Below, in pieces: positions 45,630 to 53,895 of a DNA stretch of 61,291 nucleotides (the first letter of the stretch is position 1; every line of letters begins with the position of its first letter). Under the pieces are notes generated by a model, which worked only from the letters and a program-made list of their open reading frames with translations, was not told the origin of the DNA and did no database searches. Where the stretch lies: positions 1 to 61,291 of the forward strand of contig DASYAE010000174.1 of the NCBI GenBank assembly GCA_036501535.1, given 5' to 3'. The DNA comes from DASYAE01 sp036501535. GTDB lineage: Bacteria; Actinomycetota; Actinomycetes; Streptomycetales; Catenulisporaceae. A program made the translations under genes and the position numbers.

Positions 45630-46016
45630 TTAGGAGAAGTCGTGTTCTGTGAGTGTGGCGATGGTGGTGGCGGTCAGTCCGGTGGTCGGTAGGGTGGTGA
45701 TGGCGTTGGATGTGGTGGTGGGGCCGGCGATGGTGATGAATTTGAGGGTGGTTTTCGGGTTGTTCTGGGCGTAGGGGTCGACGGCGGTGTCTACCTGGGA
45801 GACTGGGGTGGGCGGGGTGGGGTCGTGGTGGCGCGGCCAGAGTGCGATAGTGAGCGCGGCTGCGGCGAGGACTACGAGGCCTGTGGTCGTGTAGGTAGTG
45901 CGGTGCCGCAGGGTTCTGTTGCGGTTCTGTTCGGCCTGGAACTTCTCGTGTTTACGATGTGCCGCGTCAGGGATCTGGCTCTTGGATCTGCTGGTGCCGG
46001 GCACTGTTCCCGCCAT
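45630..46016 (-). CDS. Hypothetical single-pass membrane protein
   Basis: A 128-residue protein with a charged cytoplasmic N-terminus (KHEKFQAEQNRNRTLRHRTT), one membrane helix (GLVVLAAAALTIALW, about 50-65) and a Thr-rich extracytoplasmic domain (TTLKFITIAGPTTTSNAITT) of about 60 residues. Thr and Asn are unusually frequent. No recognised family. It shares orientation with the integrase and may belong to the same element. Confidence 0.6.
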   Translation of the reverse strand: MAGTVPGTSRSKSQIPDAAHRKHEKFQAEQNRNRTLRHRTTYTTTGLVVLAAAALTIALWPRHHDPTPPTPVSQVDTAVDPYAQNNPKTTLKFITIAGPTTTSNAITTLPTTGLTATTIATLTEHDFS

Positions 46017-46233
46017 CCGGCCTTGGTTCTCCGTTGCGCATGGTGTGGCGTGTCGTCAGTGTTGTACTGAGCGTCCCCCGAGTTGCTGGAGGTTGAGATC
46101 CATGGCGTGATTGATCACGTGGAAGGAGTCGACCTGATCCTACGCGGGGTCCGCCGGGACGGCGGAGTACCGGTCCGCCGCCCCGGGGCTTATCGGGTTC
46201 GCGCCCGATGAGCGTCAGGCGCTGCAGTTACCG

Positions 46234-46494
46234 GTGCCGACGGTGCTCGCGGTGCAGCCGGGCACGAGAGCGGGCTGGCCGAGCCGCACGTCCCGGGGGG
46301 CGGTTCACTCGATCGAGGTCACCGACAGCGGGCGCGGCGGCGGCGCGACCGGGACCGGGACCGGCTACGGGATCACCGGCATGCGCGAGCGCGCCGCGCT
46401 GCTCGGCGGCGACTTCTCGGCCGGCCCGCGTCCTGGCGGCGGCTTCCGCGTCGCAGCCCGGCTGCCCCTGCTCCCGCCCGCGCCGGCCCGATGA
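46234..46494 (+). pseudogene. Histidine kinase C-terminal remnant
   Basis: Only the ATP-binding G-box part is left: IEVTDSGRGGG, then YGITGMRERAALLGGDFSAG and PGGGFRVAARLP, as in NarL-type kinases. Sensor, dimerisation (with the His) and N-box parts are missing; the preceding 60 or so bases do not align. The stop overlaps the response-regulator start (ATGA), as in an intact operon. A deletion or an insertion boundary between 46017 and about 46300 is the likely cause; that stretch holds no gene. Confidence 0.75.
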
Positions 46495-47159
46495 CCATCC
46501 GACTCGTCCTGGCCGACGACCAGCCACTGGTCCGTGCGGGCCTGCGCAGGCTGATCGAGCAGACACCCGACATCGACGTGGCCGGCGAGGCCGCAACCGG
46601 AGCCGAGGCGGTGCAGCTGACCAGGGACACCGACCCCGACGTGGTCGTGATGGACATCCGCATGCCGGGCATGGACGGCATCGAGGCGACTCAGCTGATC
46701 ACCGCCGGTGACACACGCGCTCGCGTGCTCGTGCTGACCACCTTCGACGAGGATGACTATGTCTACGGCGCGCTGCGGGCCGGGGCGAGCGGGTTCCTGG
46801 TCAAAGACATGGCGCTGGAGGACATCCTGGCCGCGATCCGCGTGGTCGCGGCCGGCGACGCCATGATCGCACCGGGCGTCACCCGCCGCCTGATCGAGCA
46901 GTTCGCCAGCCAACCCCGCGCCGGCCGCACGCCCACGCCCACGCCCCAGAAGCTCGCCGCGATCACCGACCGCGAACGCGAAGTGCTCCGGCTGGTCGGC
47001 CTCGGCAGGTCCAACACCGAGATCGCCGCCGCCCTGTACATCACCACCGGCACCGCCAAGACACACGTGGCCCGGCTCCTGGCCAAACTGGGCGCAAGAG
47101 ACCGGATACAGCTCGTCATCACCGCATACGAGACCGGCCTGGTGTCGGCGCCACACTGA
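46491..47159 (+). CDS. NarL/LuxR-family response regulator (orphaned)
   Basis: A 222-residue response regulator. The receiver has DD near residues 8-9, phosphoacceptor Asp in VVVMDIRMPGMDG and Lys in FLVKDMALED. The LuxR domain is ITDREREVLRLVGLGRSNTE followed by TTGTAKTHVARLLAKLGARD. The ATG overlaps the stop of a truncated kinase gene, so its cognate kinase is lost. It may be driven by another kinase or by acetyl phosphate, or be on the way to decay. Confidence 0.93.
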   Translation: MTIRLVLADDQPLVRAGLRRLIEQTPDIDVAGEAATGAEAVQLTRDTDPDVVVMDIRMPGMDGIEATQLITAGDTRARVLVLTTFDEDDYVYGALRAGASGFLVKDMALEDILAAIRVVAAGDAMIAPGVTRRLIEQFASQPRAGRTPTPTPQKLAAITDREREVLRLVGLGRSNTEIAAALYITTGTAKTHVARLLAKLGARDRIQLVITAYETGLVSAPH

Positions 47160-47239
47160 CCACACCAAACCGACCCGGCGACCGCATACCCTCGGACGGC
47201 TCCGCCCCGCCCTTACCCGTCTCCCCCATGAGGAGCCTG

Positions 47240-47980
47240 ATGAAAACCCCCAGCACGTTGCAAGAGCACCGATTCATCAGTGCCGATGGCAACGACCTGC
47301 CCTACATCGTCCACACACCGAGCGGCTACGGCGCCGACAGCAGCGACCGCTGGCCGCTGTTGCTGTTCTTGCACGGTGCCTCGGAACGGGGAGAGGACCT
47401 GACCGGGCCCGCCGCGCACGGGCCGGTCAAGCAGGCGGTGGCGGGAGCGGAACCGCCCTTCGTCCTGGTAGCTCCGCAGTGCCCCGCTTACAGCACCTGG
47501 GCGTGCGAGCTGCGCACGATCGCGGAACTGTTGGACGAAGTGGCCGCCGCGCACCGGATCGACCCGGACCGGATCTACGTCACAGGTCTGAGCATGGGTG
47601 GGGCGGCCACCTGGGCGCTCGCCGCACGGTACCCCGGGCGCTTCGCGGCCGCCGTGCCGATCTGCGGTTCATGGCTGCCGGAAGCCGCCGCACGGATCGC
47701 CGGACTGCCGGTGTGGACGTTCCACGGCGAGGACGACGACGACATCCCGATCCTGCACACCGAGAAGATCGTCGCAGCAGTCGAAGCCGCCGGCGGCCCC
47801 ATCCGCTTCACCCGGTATCCGGCGGTCGGCCACGACTCCTGGACTCGGACCTATGACAATCCCGAGGTCTACGCCTGGCTCCTCGCGCAGAGCCGGCAAC
47901 CGCCGACGCCCGCCCCGCAGAACCGGCTCGGCGGTCAAACCCACGGCGGCCCGACGTCCACGCAGGCCACCGCCTCATAA
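47240..47980 (+). CDS. Alpha/beta-hydrolase (esterase/peptidase-like)
   Basis: A 246-residue hydrolase. The oxyanion region is PLLLFLHGASERGED, the nucleophile elbow is VTGLSMGGAATW (Ser near 123), the acid is probably the Asp in GEDDDDIP and the His is in YPAVGHDSWT. It matches the phospholipase/carboxylesterase and PHB-depolymerase-like group. ATG 47240 follows GAGGAG four bases away; ATG 47228 is an alternative four codons upstream. No signal peptide. The C-terminal 30 residues are Pro/Gly/Thr-rich. The substrate is unknown. Confidence 0.85.
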   Translation: MKTPSTLQEHRFISADGNDLPYIVHTPSGYGADSSDRWPLLLFLHGASERGEDLTGPAAHGPVKQAVAGAEPPFVLVAPQCPAYSTWACELRTIAELLDEVAAAHRIDPDRIYVTGLSMGGAATWALAARYPGRFAAAVPICGSWLPEAAARIAGLPVWTFHGEDDDDIPILHTEKIVAAVEAAGGPIRFTRYPAVGHDSWTRTYDNPEVYAWLLAQSRQPPTPAPQNRLGGQTHGGPTSTQATAS

Positions 47981-48087
47981 CACTTGGCGACCAATCTGGC
48001 GGGTGTGGACGAAACCTGGGGCGGTTCAGCCGGCGCTGGCCCTCGCTGCCGCCCGCAGCGGTCTACGCTTCAGGGTGCTGTGATGCC

Positions 48088-50691
48088 GTGAGCTTGGCGG
48101 GAGTGGGGGCGGTGAGCCGGCCGACCGGGCCGAGTCGGCCCACGGGGAGCCTCACCGCCCGGATGGAAGCCTCCGACGCCGGCTCGGTCGTCGGCATGGC
48201 CTGTACCGTCGCGCCGGCCGCGGATAGGGTGATCGCTGTGAGGCGGTCAGCGCAGGCCGACGCGGCGGTAGGCGTGCATGGCTTCTCGGTCGTGCTCACC
48301 AGTTTCGTCGGCCGGGGTCAGGCGGTGGCGGAGGTCGCGGACCGGCTGGGTGAGTGTCGCTTGGTGACGGTGACCGGGCCGGGTGGGGCCGGGAAGACGC
48401 GGCTGGTCGGCGAGGTGGCGCGGCGGGTGGGCGGCCGGTTTGCCGATGGGGTGTGGTTGGTGGAGTTGGCGGCGGTCGAGGATCCGGCGCAGGTGGTGAC
48501 GGCGGTGGCGGCGGCGCTGGGTATCCGTGACCTGCCCGCGGTGGCGGCGGTCGACGTGCTGGCCGAGGCGCTGGCCCGGCGTCAGTTGCTGCTGGTGCTG
48601 GACAATTGTGAGCAGGTGATCGGGGCCGCCGCGGAGCTGTGCGGCAGGCTGCTGCTCGGTGCCGATGACGTACGGGTGCTGGCCACGAGCCGGGAGCCGC
48701 TGCGGATCGCCGGGGAAGTGCGGTATCGGCTGGGGCCCCTGACGCTGCCCGATCCCGGCGACCTCTCCGCCGCGGCCGAGTGCGAGGCGGTGACACTGTT
48801 CGCGGATCGGGCCGCGCGGGCTGATCCCGGTTTCGTGCTGGACGATTCGACCCGGGCGACGGTGGCCCGGCTGGTGGCGAGGCTGGACGGGATGCCGCTC
48901 GCGATCGAGCTGGCTGCGGCGCGGGTCGACGTGCTCGGCGTGGCGCAACTGCTGGAGCGGATCGACGACCGGTTCGAGCTGCTGACCGACGGTGACCGGC
49001 TGGCCGAGCAACGGCAGCGGTCGCTGGCGGCCGCGGTGCAGTGGAGCTACCGGCTGCTCGACGAGGTCGAGCGGCGGGTGTTGCGCGCCGTGTCCGTGTT
49101 CCCCGGACCGTTCACCCTGGAGGGAGCCGAGGCGGTGGCGAGGGTCGGCGCCGGACGGGCCGTGCTGCGGCTGGTGGACGGCTCGCTGGTGGTGCCCCCG
49201 CGCGTTGATCCGGACGGCCGGACCCGGTACACGATGCTGGAGACGCTGCGTGCCTACGCGGCCAGGCTGCTTGCGGAAGCCGGCGAGGACGGCGATGCCG
49301 TGGCCGCGCTGAGCGCCTATGCGGCGAACGTGGCCGCGGAGTCCTCCAGCGATCTGGAGGCCGGCGCCACGGAGCTGGCCAGCCTGCGGCGTCTTGACGC
49401 CGAGGACGCCACCATGAGCCGTGCGCTGGCCTGGGCCATGGACCACGACCACGGTCTGGCGCTGCGGCTCGCGCTTGCCCTGCGGCCCTGGTGGCAGATC
49501 CGGGGCCGACTGACCAGCCAGGCTCGGCTGCTGGCCGCGGTCGTCGAGTCCGCTGTCCCGGGCAGCGACGAGTGGTGCGGCGTGCGCCTGTGTCTCGGCC
49601 AGGTTGCCGGGCAGTGCGGCGATGCGGTCGCGGCGCTGGAGCATTTCACCGCGGTCCGCGACGCACTTGAGGATGCCCTGCGGTCCGAGTCGCCGTGGCG
49701 GGCGGTGATCCTGTCCATTTGCTTGGACGGCAGGTCGGGAACGCTGTCCGCGACGGGCCGGACGGCCGAGGCGGTCGATGACGGCCGCCGGGCGCTGGAT
49801 CTGGCCCGGCAGACCGGCCTGCCGGGACTCGAGGCGCTGGCGCTGACCTGCCTCAGCGTGGCCGCCTGGCGCAGCGGCGACCGGGACGGCGCGTTGCGGC
49901 TCGCGCGCCGGGCACAGCAGCTGCCCGGCGACGTCGCCGGCGCCTTGCAGCGGGGCGTCGGCCAGCTCGTCACGATGGTCTTGGCCGAGGCCGGCGATCT
50001 GGCCGCCGCGGAGCGGGCCTGCGCGGCCGGGCTGGCCTGGTGCCGGGAGACAGGTGACCTGACGAACCTGGCCGGCCAGCTGTGGAACAGGGTGATTCTC
50101 GACCTGCGGGCGCACCGCGCCGACGACGCTGCGGCGCACCTGCGCGAGCAGCTCGAGATCGCCACGCGGACCGGGGTGCGGCCGATGCTGCTCGCCGGGC
50201 TGGATTGCTGCGGCCACCTGTGCGCCGCCACCCGGCGCCACGCCGAGGCGGTCACGGTGTGGGCCGCGATGTCCGCGCTCGCCGGGCCCGGGCCGTTCGC
50301 GTTCCCGCCGTTGAACGCGGGCCACCGGGACGATCTGCTGCGCAAAGCCCGCGACCTGCTCGGGCAGGCTCGGACACGGGCGGCCGAGCAGCGGGGTGCG
50401 GCCATGAGCCTGCCCACCGCGGCCGAGTACGCCCTCCTGCTCGCCTCGGCCGAACCGCAGGCGTCCGCCAGGGCCGACGCGATCGCGGCACCGGACCTGA
50501 CCAAGCTCAGCCCTCGGGAACGGGAACTGCTGACGCTGGTCGCACAGGGACGCACCGACGCGCAGATCGCCGCCCAGCTGTACATCACGGTGCGGACCGT
50601 CGGCTCCCACTTGGACCGGATCCGGGACAAGACCGGCTGCCGGCGTCGCGCCGACCTCACCCGCCTCGCACTGACCGCCGGCCTCGTCTGA
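48088..50691 (+). CDS. Large LuxR-family regulator with NB-ARC ATPase domain
   Basis: An 867-residue signal-transducing ATPase. A poorly conserved N-terminal stretch (about 65 residues) precedes FVGRGQAVAEVADRLGE. Walker A is GPGGAGKTRLVGEVA, Walker B LLLVLDNCEQVIGAA, and LATSREPLRIAGEVRYRLG is the sensor region typical of the AfsR/NB-ARC type. GMPLAIELAAARVDVL follows. A TPR-like helical middle occupies about 420-780, and the LuxR helix-turn-helix is LSPRERELLTLVAQGRTDAQ with ITVRTVGSHLDRIRDK at the end. It directly precedes an ABC exporter operon, a likely target. The start (GTG 48088) is uncertain because an internal start near residue 60 is equally plausible. Confidence 0.9.
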   Translation: MSLAGVGAVSRPTGPSRPTGSLTARMEASDAGSVVGMACTVAPAADRVIAVRRSAQADAAVGVHGFSVVLTSFVGRGQAVAEVADRLGECRLVTVTGPGGAGKTRLVGEVARRVGGRFADGVWLVELAAVEDPAQVVTAVAAALGIRDLPAVAAVDVLAEALARRQLLLVLDNCEQVIGAAAELCGRLLLGADDVRVLATSREPLRIAGEVRYRLGPLTLPDPGDLSAAAECEAVTLFADRAARADPGFVLDDSTRATVARLVARLDGMPLAIELAAARVDVLGVAQLLERIDDRFELLTDGDRLAEQRQRSLAAAVQWSYRLLDEVERRVLRAVSVFPGPFTLEGAEAVARVGAGRAVLRLVDGSLVVPPRVDPDGRTRYTMLETLRAYAARLLAEAGEDGDAVAALSAYAANVAAESSSDLEAGATELASLRRLDAEDATMSRALAWAMDHDHGLALRLALALRPWWQIRGRLTSQARLLAAVVESAVPGSDEWCGVRLCLGQVAGQCGDAVAALEHFTAVRDALEDALRSESPWRAVILSICLDGRSGTLSATGRTAEAVDDGRRALDLARQTGLPGLEALALTCLSVAAWRSGDRDGALRLARRAQQLPGDVAGALQRGVGQLVTMVLAEAGDLAAAERACAAGLAWCRETGDLTNLAGQLWNRVILDLRAHRADDAAAHLREQLEIATRTGVRPMLLAGLDCCGHLCAATRRHAEAVTVWAAMSALAGPGPFAFPPLNAGHRDDLLRKARDLLGQARTRAAEQRGAAMSLPTAAEYALLLASAEPQASARADAIAAPDLTKLSPRERELLTLVAQGRTDAQIAAQLYITVRTVGSHLDRIRDKTGCRRRADLTRLALTAGLV

Positions 50692-50805
50692 CCCGGGCCG
50701 CCTGCCCGTGTGGGTGATTCCACCCCTGCCGCGAGCCGGGCCGGCCGAGGGAACCTGCTGACAGAGGGCAGGATCAGCCGACGCCGGACAGGCGAGGAGG
50801 CTCGG

Positions 50806-51804
50806 GTGACGACACACCAGGCCAGCCGGGACGATCAGTCCGGGCTCAGGGAAGCGGGCGAGGCCGGCCTCGCGGCGGGCATCTCGGCCGTGGAGGTCAC
50901 GCACCTGCGCAAGAGCTACGGATCCGTGGTGGCGGTGCACGACGTGTCGTTCTCCGTGGCAGACGGCGAGATCTTCGGCATTCTGGGGCCGAACGGCGCG
51001 GGCAAGACCACGACGGTCGAGTGCGTCACCGGGCTGCGCGAACCCGATGCCGGGACCATCCGGCTGCTCGGCCTGGACCCCCGGGCCGACCGGAACGAGC
51101 TGCACGAGAGGGTCGGCGTACAACTCCAGGACAGCGCATTCCCGGCCAAGCTCAGGGTCGGCGAGATCCTCGACATGTACCGCACCTTCTACCGAAACCC
51201 CGCCGACCGCGCCGAACTGGTCGAGGCGCTGGGACTCGCGGGGAAGCGCCGCGCCTACTACCGATCCCTGTCCGGCGGCCAACAGCAGCGGCTCTCGGTG
51301 GCACTGGCACTCATCGGCGGACCGAGGGTCGCAGTGCTCGACGAGATGACGGCGGGCCTGGACCCCCAGGGCCGCCGCGACGTCTGGCAGCTGATCGAGC
51401 AGCTCCGCGACCGCGGTACGACGATCGTGCTGGTCACCCACTCCATGGAGGAGGCCGAACGGCTGTGCGACCGGGTGGCGCTGATCGACGGCGGACACAT
51501 CGTCGCCTTGGACACCCCGGCCGGGCTCGCCGCGCGGGCCAGGGACGGCAAGACCGTGCGATTCGTGCCGTCCGGCCCGTTCGACGAGGGCGTGCTGACC
51601 CGGTTGGCCGAGGTGGCCGGGGTCGAACGCGACGGCCGCCACGTCGTGGTGACCGGGACGGGCGAGCTCGTCAACGCCGTGGTCCTCGCTCTGCACGCGG
51701 CCGGGATCGACGCGCGGGACGTGCGGCTCGACGCGGCGAGCCTTGAGGACGCCTACGTGCGCCTCACCGCAGAGCACGAATCCCCGCGAGGAGGACAGCC
51801 GTGA
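50806..51804 (+). CDS. ABC transporter ATP-binding protein (ABC-2 exporter)
   Basis: A 332-residue ATPase of the DrrA-like group. It has Walker A GILGPNGAGKTTTVECV, the signature YRSLSGGQQQRLSVALAL, Walker B VAVLDEMTAGLDPQGRR and switch His in LVTHSMEEAERL. The C-terminal 85 residues are an extra regulatory domain. GTG 50806 follows GAGGAGG. The permease gene starts within its stop (GTGA). Together with the permease it should export a drug or small molecule; the role of the 115-residue protein that follows is unknown. Confidence 0.93.
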   Translation: MTTHQASRDDQSGLREAGEAGLAAGISAVEVTHLRKSYGSVVAVHDVSFSVADGEIFGILGPNGAGKTTTVECVTGLREPDAGTIRLLGLDPRADRNELHERVGVQLQDSAFPAKLRVGEILDMYRTFYRNPADRAELVEALGLAGKRRAYYRSLSGGQQQRLSVALALIGGPRVAVLDEMTAGLDPQGRRDVWQLIEQLRDRGTTIVLVTHSMEEAERLCDRVALIDGGHIVALDTPAGLAARARDGKTVRFVPSGPFDEGVLTRLAEVAGVERDGRHVVVTGTGELVNAVVLALHAAGIDARDVRLDAASLEDAYVRLTAEHESPRGGQP

Positions 51805-52580
51805 ACAGCCGTCATCCGTTCGTGCGGCCCCGAGCGCCGCGCGCCGCCTTCGGAGCGATCTTCCGCAACGAAGCGCGGCTCGCCTGGCGCCAGCCGGCCG
51901 GCGCGATCGGCGCCGTCGGGATCTCGCTGCTGATCCTGGTCATCTTCGGCGAGCTTCCCGTCTTCCAGCAGCCCAGCTCGCGCCTTGACGGCCTCTCGCC
52001 GTTCCAGATCTACATCCCCATCCTCATCTCGTTCTCGATCGGCCTGCTCGCGCTGGTCTACCTGCCCGGCCCGCTGGTCTCCTACCGGGAACAGGGCATC
52101 CTGCGCCGCCTGTCGGTCACGCCGGTCCCCGCCTCCTGGGTGCTGGCCGCGCAGCTCGCCGTCCAGGCGTGCCTGATGCTCGTCGCGGTACTGATCATCA
52201 TGGTGACGAGCATCGCGTTCTTCGGCCAGCACGCCCCGTGGAACCCGGGTGGCTTTCTGCTGGCCCTGGTGTTGTCCATCGCCGCGTCCTTCGCGATCGG
52301 CCTGTGCGTCGCGGCGGTGGCCCCGACCTCGAGCGCCGCCCGTGGCATCTCGATCGCGGTGTTCTACCCGCTGGTGTTCTTCAGCGGTCTGTACTACCCG
52401 ATGCAGCTGATGCCGGGCGTGATGCTGGACATCAGCCACTTCACGCCACTCGGCGCGGCCGTGCAGGCGATCGTCTACCCGATGTTCGGCGAGTTTCCGC
52501 CGGCGACGCCGCTGCTGGTCCTGGCGGCGTATGCGCTGGCATTCGGGTTCCTGGCCAAGCGTTCCTTCCGATGGGAGTAG
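51801..52580 (+). CDS. ABC-2 type permease
   Basis: A 259-residue integral membrane protein with six hydrophobic segments (about 30-50, 75-95, 120-145, 155-180, 185-205, 230-250). It has the ABC-2 permease features GPLVSYREQGILRRLSVTPV (coupling helix and EIR-like region) and the final helix after YPMFGEFPPATP. It partners the ATPase gene it overlaps by 4 bp, and a small gene follows after 7 bp. Confidence 0.9.
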   Translation: MNSRHPFVRPRAPRAAFGAIFRNEARLAWRQPAGAIGAVGISLLILVIFGELPVFQQPSSRLDGLSPFQIYIPILISFSIGLLALVYLPGPLVSYREQGILRRLSVTPVPASWVLAAQLAVQACLMLVAVLIIMVTSIAFFGQHAPWNPGGFLLALVLSIAASFAIGLCVAAVAPTSSAARGISIAVFYPLVFFSGLYYPMQLMPGVMLDISHFTPLGAAVQAIVYPMFGEFPPATPLLVLAAYALAFGFLAKRSFRWE

Positions 52581-52587
52581 GAGAGTC

Positions 52588-52935
52588 ATGTCCACCGTCA
52601 CCGTTTCCCGCGCGAATCTGACCACCGAGGAAGTCGTCACCGTCCTGCGCGACGGCCTGGGGGCCGGCTACAACGTGCTGCCCGAAATGGCCATCGGCCA
52701 ACTGGCCTTCCAAGCCCCGAAGCAGGGGCGGCCGAACACCATCGTCGTCGGCACCGGCGACAACCGGCTCATCAAGGCGCAGGTGACGATCACCAAGCAA
52801 GGCGGGCAGACCGAACTGCGGATCAAGCCCGGCGGGATCACCCTCGACCGGCTCGTCAACACCTTCGGCATCGCCCGCGAGATCCGCAAGGCACTGGCGA
52901 GCGCGCCGAGTCTGTCGGGACATCAGGCGGCGTAG
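52588..52935 (+). CDS. Small conserved-looking protein of the ABC-2 operon
   Basis: A 115-residue soluble protein starting at ATG 52588 with GGAG before it, only 7 bp after the permease stop. It has an N-terminal helix (TTEEVVTVLRDGLGAGYNVL), a beta-rich middle (NTIVVGTGDNRLIKAQVTIT) and a C-terminal helix (LVNTFGIAREIRKALASA). No known domain. Tight linkage suggests it works with the exporter, perhaps as a binding, immunity or regulatory protein. Confidence 0.75.
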   Translation: MSTVTVSRANLTTEEVVTVLRDGLGAGYNVLPEMAIGQLAFQAPKQGRPNTIVVGTGDNRLIKAQVTITKQGGQTELRIKPGGITLDRLVNTFGIAREIRKALASAPSLSGHQAA

Positions 52936-53056
52936 CCCGGCGGACGGCGTCCATGTCGCGCGTGATCGCCATCGCGCCGGGGCGGACAGGCTGGTCAGTC
53001 ATAGCCGTGGCCGGCTTCGGGTTTCCCGCCGCGGGCCCGCGCACCGTGACTGGTCG

Positions 53057-53176
53057 TCATGAGCTGCGCCGGAAGAGCCGTACGATGAGGACCGCCACAA
53101 CGACCAGGACGACGACGCCGGCCCCGATGAGGTACGGCGCCATGTCGCCGAGGGTCATGCTGCCGTTTCCGCTCAT
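53057..53176 (-). CDS. 39-residue single-pass membrane protein
   Basis: A short gene starting at ATG 53176, which shares a base with the ATPase stop (TGATG). The product has a polar N-terminus (MSGNGSMTLGDMAP), one membrane helix (YLIGAGVVVLVVVAVLIVRL, about 15-34) and a basic end (RRSS). The overlap, the clean helix and the positive-inside tail support a real gene. It is the last gene of an ABC operon and could be an accessory or regulatory subunit of that transporter. It is shorter than usual annotation limits, and no family is known to me. Confidence 0.75.
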   Translation of the reverse strand: MSGNGSMTLGDMAPYLIGAGVVVLVVVAVLIVRLFRRSS

Positions 53177-53895
53177 CATCGTTCTGATCCTGCTTTCGCG
53201 TCGGTGGTCTGGGCCAGTGCGCCGTCGGCCGCGTGTACGGTCCGGTCCGCGAGCGCGGCCATCCGCGGGTCGTGGGTGACCAGGAGCCCGGCCACGTCTG
53301 TGCGGTGCACTTCGTCGGCCAGCAGTCGGGCGACGGCCAGGCCGCGTTCGGTGTCCAGACTCGCGGTGGGCTCGTCGGCGAGCAGGACCGCGGGCTGGTG
53401 GATCAGTGCGCGGGCGATGGCCACGCGCTGCTGTTCGCCGCCGGACAGCCGGCCGGGCAGGTCGCGTTCGCGGCCGGCCAGGCCGAGTTCGTTGAGCAGG
53501 GCGTCGGCGCGCCGCCGCGCCGCCTGCCGGGGGATGCCCGCGAAGGACGCCATCAGCAGCAGGTTCTCCCGGGCGGTCAGGAAGGGGACCAGGCCGTGGG
53601 ATTGGAAGATGAACCCGACCCGGGTGGCCCGGTAGGCGGCCCGCGCCCGGGGCGGCAGCGCGGTGACGTCGATGCCGCCGACCCGTACCGTGCCGGCGTC
53701 CGGGGTCAGCAGCCCACCGGTGATCGCCAGCAGGGTGGACTTGCCCGATCCCGACGGCCCGGTGATCGCGACCAGTTCTCCGGGCCTGACCTGCAAGCCG
53801 GCGTCGCGCAGTGCGTTGACCGCAGTGCGCCCGCGCCCGTAGGTCTTACTCACGCCGTCGAGCAGGACTGCGATCTCCTCGCGCCGCGCGCTCAC
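53176..53895 (-). CDS. ABC transporter ATP-binding protein (MacB/LolD-like)
   Basis: A 239-residue ATPase. Walker A is ITGPSGSGKSTLLAI, Q-loop FIFQSHGLVPFLTAREN, signature LPGRLSGGEQQRVAIARAL, Walker B AVLLADEPTASLDTE and switch His LVTHDPRM. This is the type that pairs with FtsX-fold permeases to act on lipoproteins, envelope substrates or antimicrobial peptides. GTG 53895 overlaps the upstream permease stop. The frame is open farther upstream, but that would lie within the permease gene. Confidence 0.93.
   Translation of the reverse strand: MSARREEIAVLLDGVSKTYGRGRTAVNALRDAGLQVRPGELVAITGPSGSGKSTLLAITGGLLTPDAGTVRVGGIDVTALPPRARAAYRATRVGFIFQSHGLVPFLTARENLLLMASFAGIPRQAARRRADALLNELGLAGRERDLPGRLSGGEQQRVAIARALIHQPAVLLADEPTASLDTERGLAVARLLADEVHRTDVAGLLVTHDPRMAALADRTVHAADGALAQTTDAKAGSER

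Noticed and set aside
46170..46210. Possible attachment-site copy matching the tRNA-Lys 3' end (GGGTTCG)
   Set aside because: Only about 7 bases match the tRNA 3' end and the rest diverges, so chance is a sufficient explanation.
48247..51777. Very long minus-strand frame (1176 residues) opposite the NB-ARC regulator and ABC ATPase
   Set aside because: It covers two well-supported genes and the intergenic space, has Gly/His/Arg/Gln composition without domains, and results from the GC skew of codon positions.
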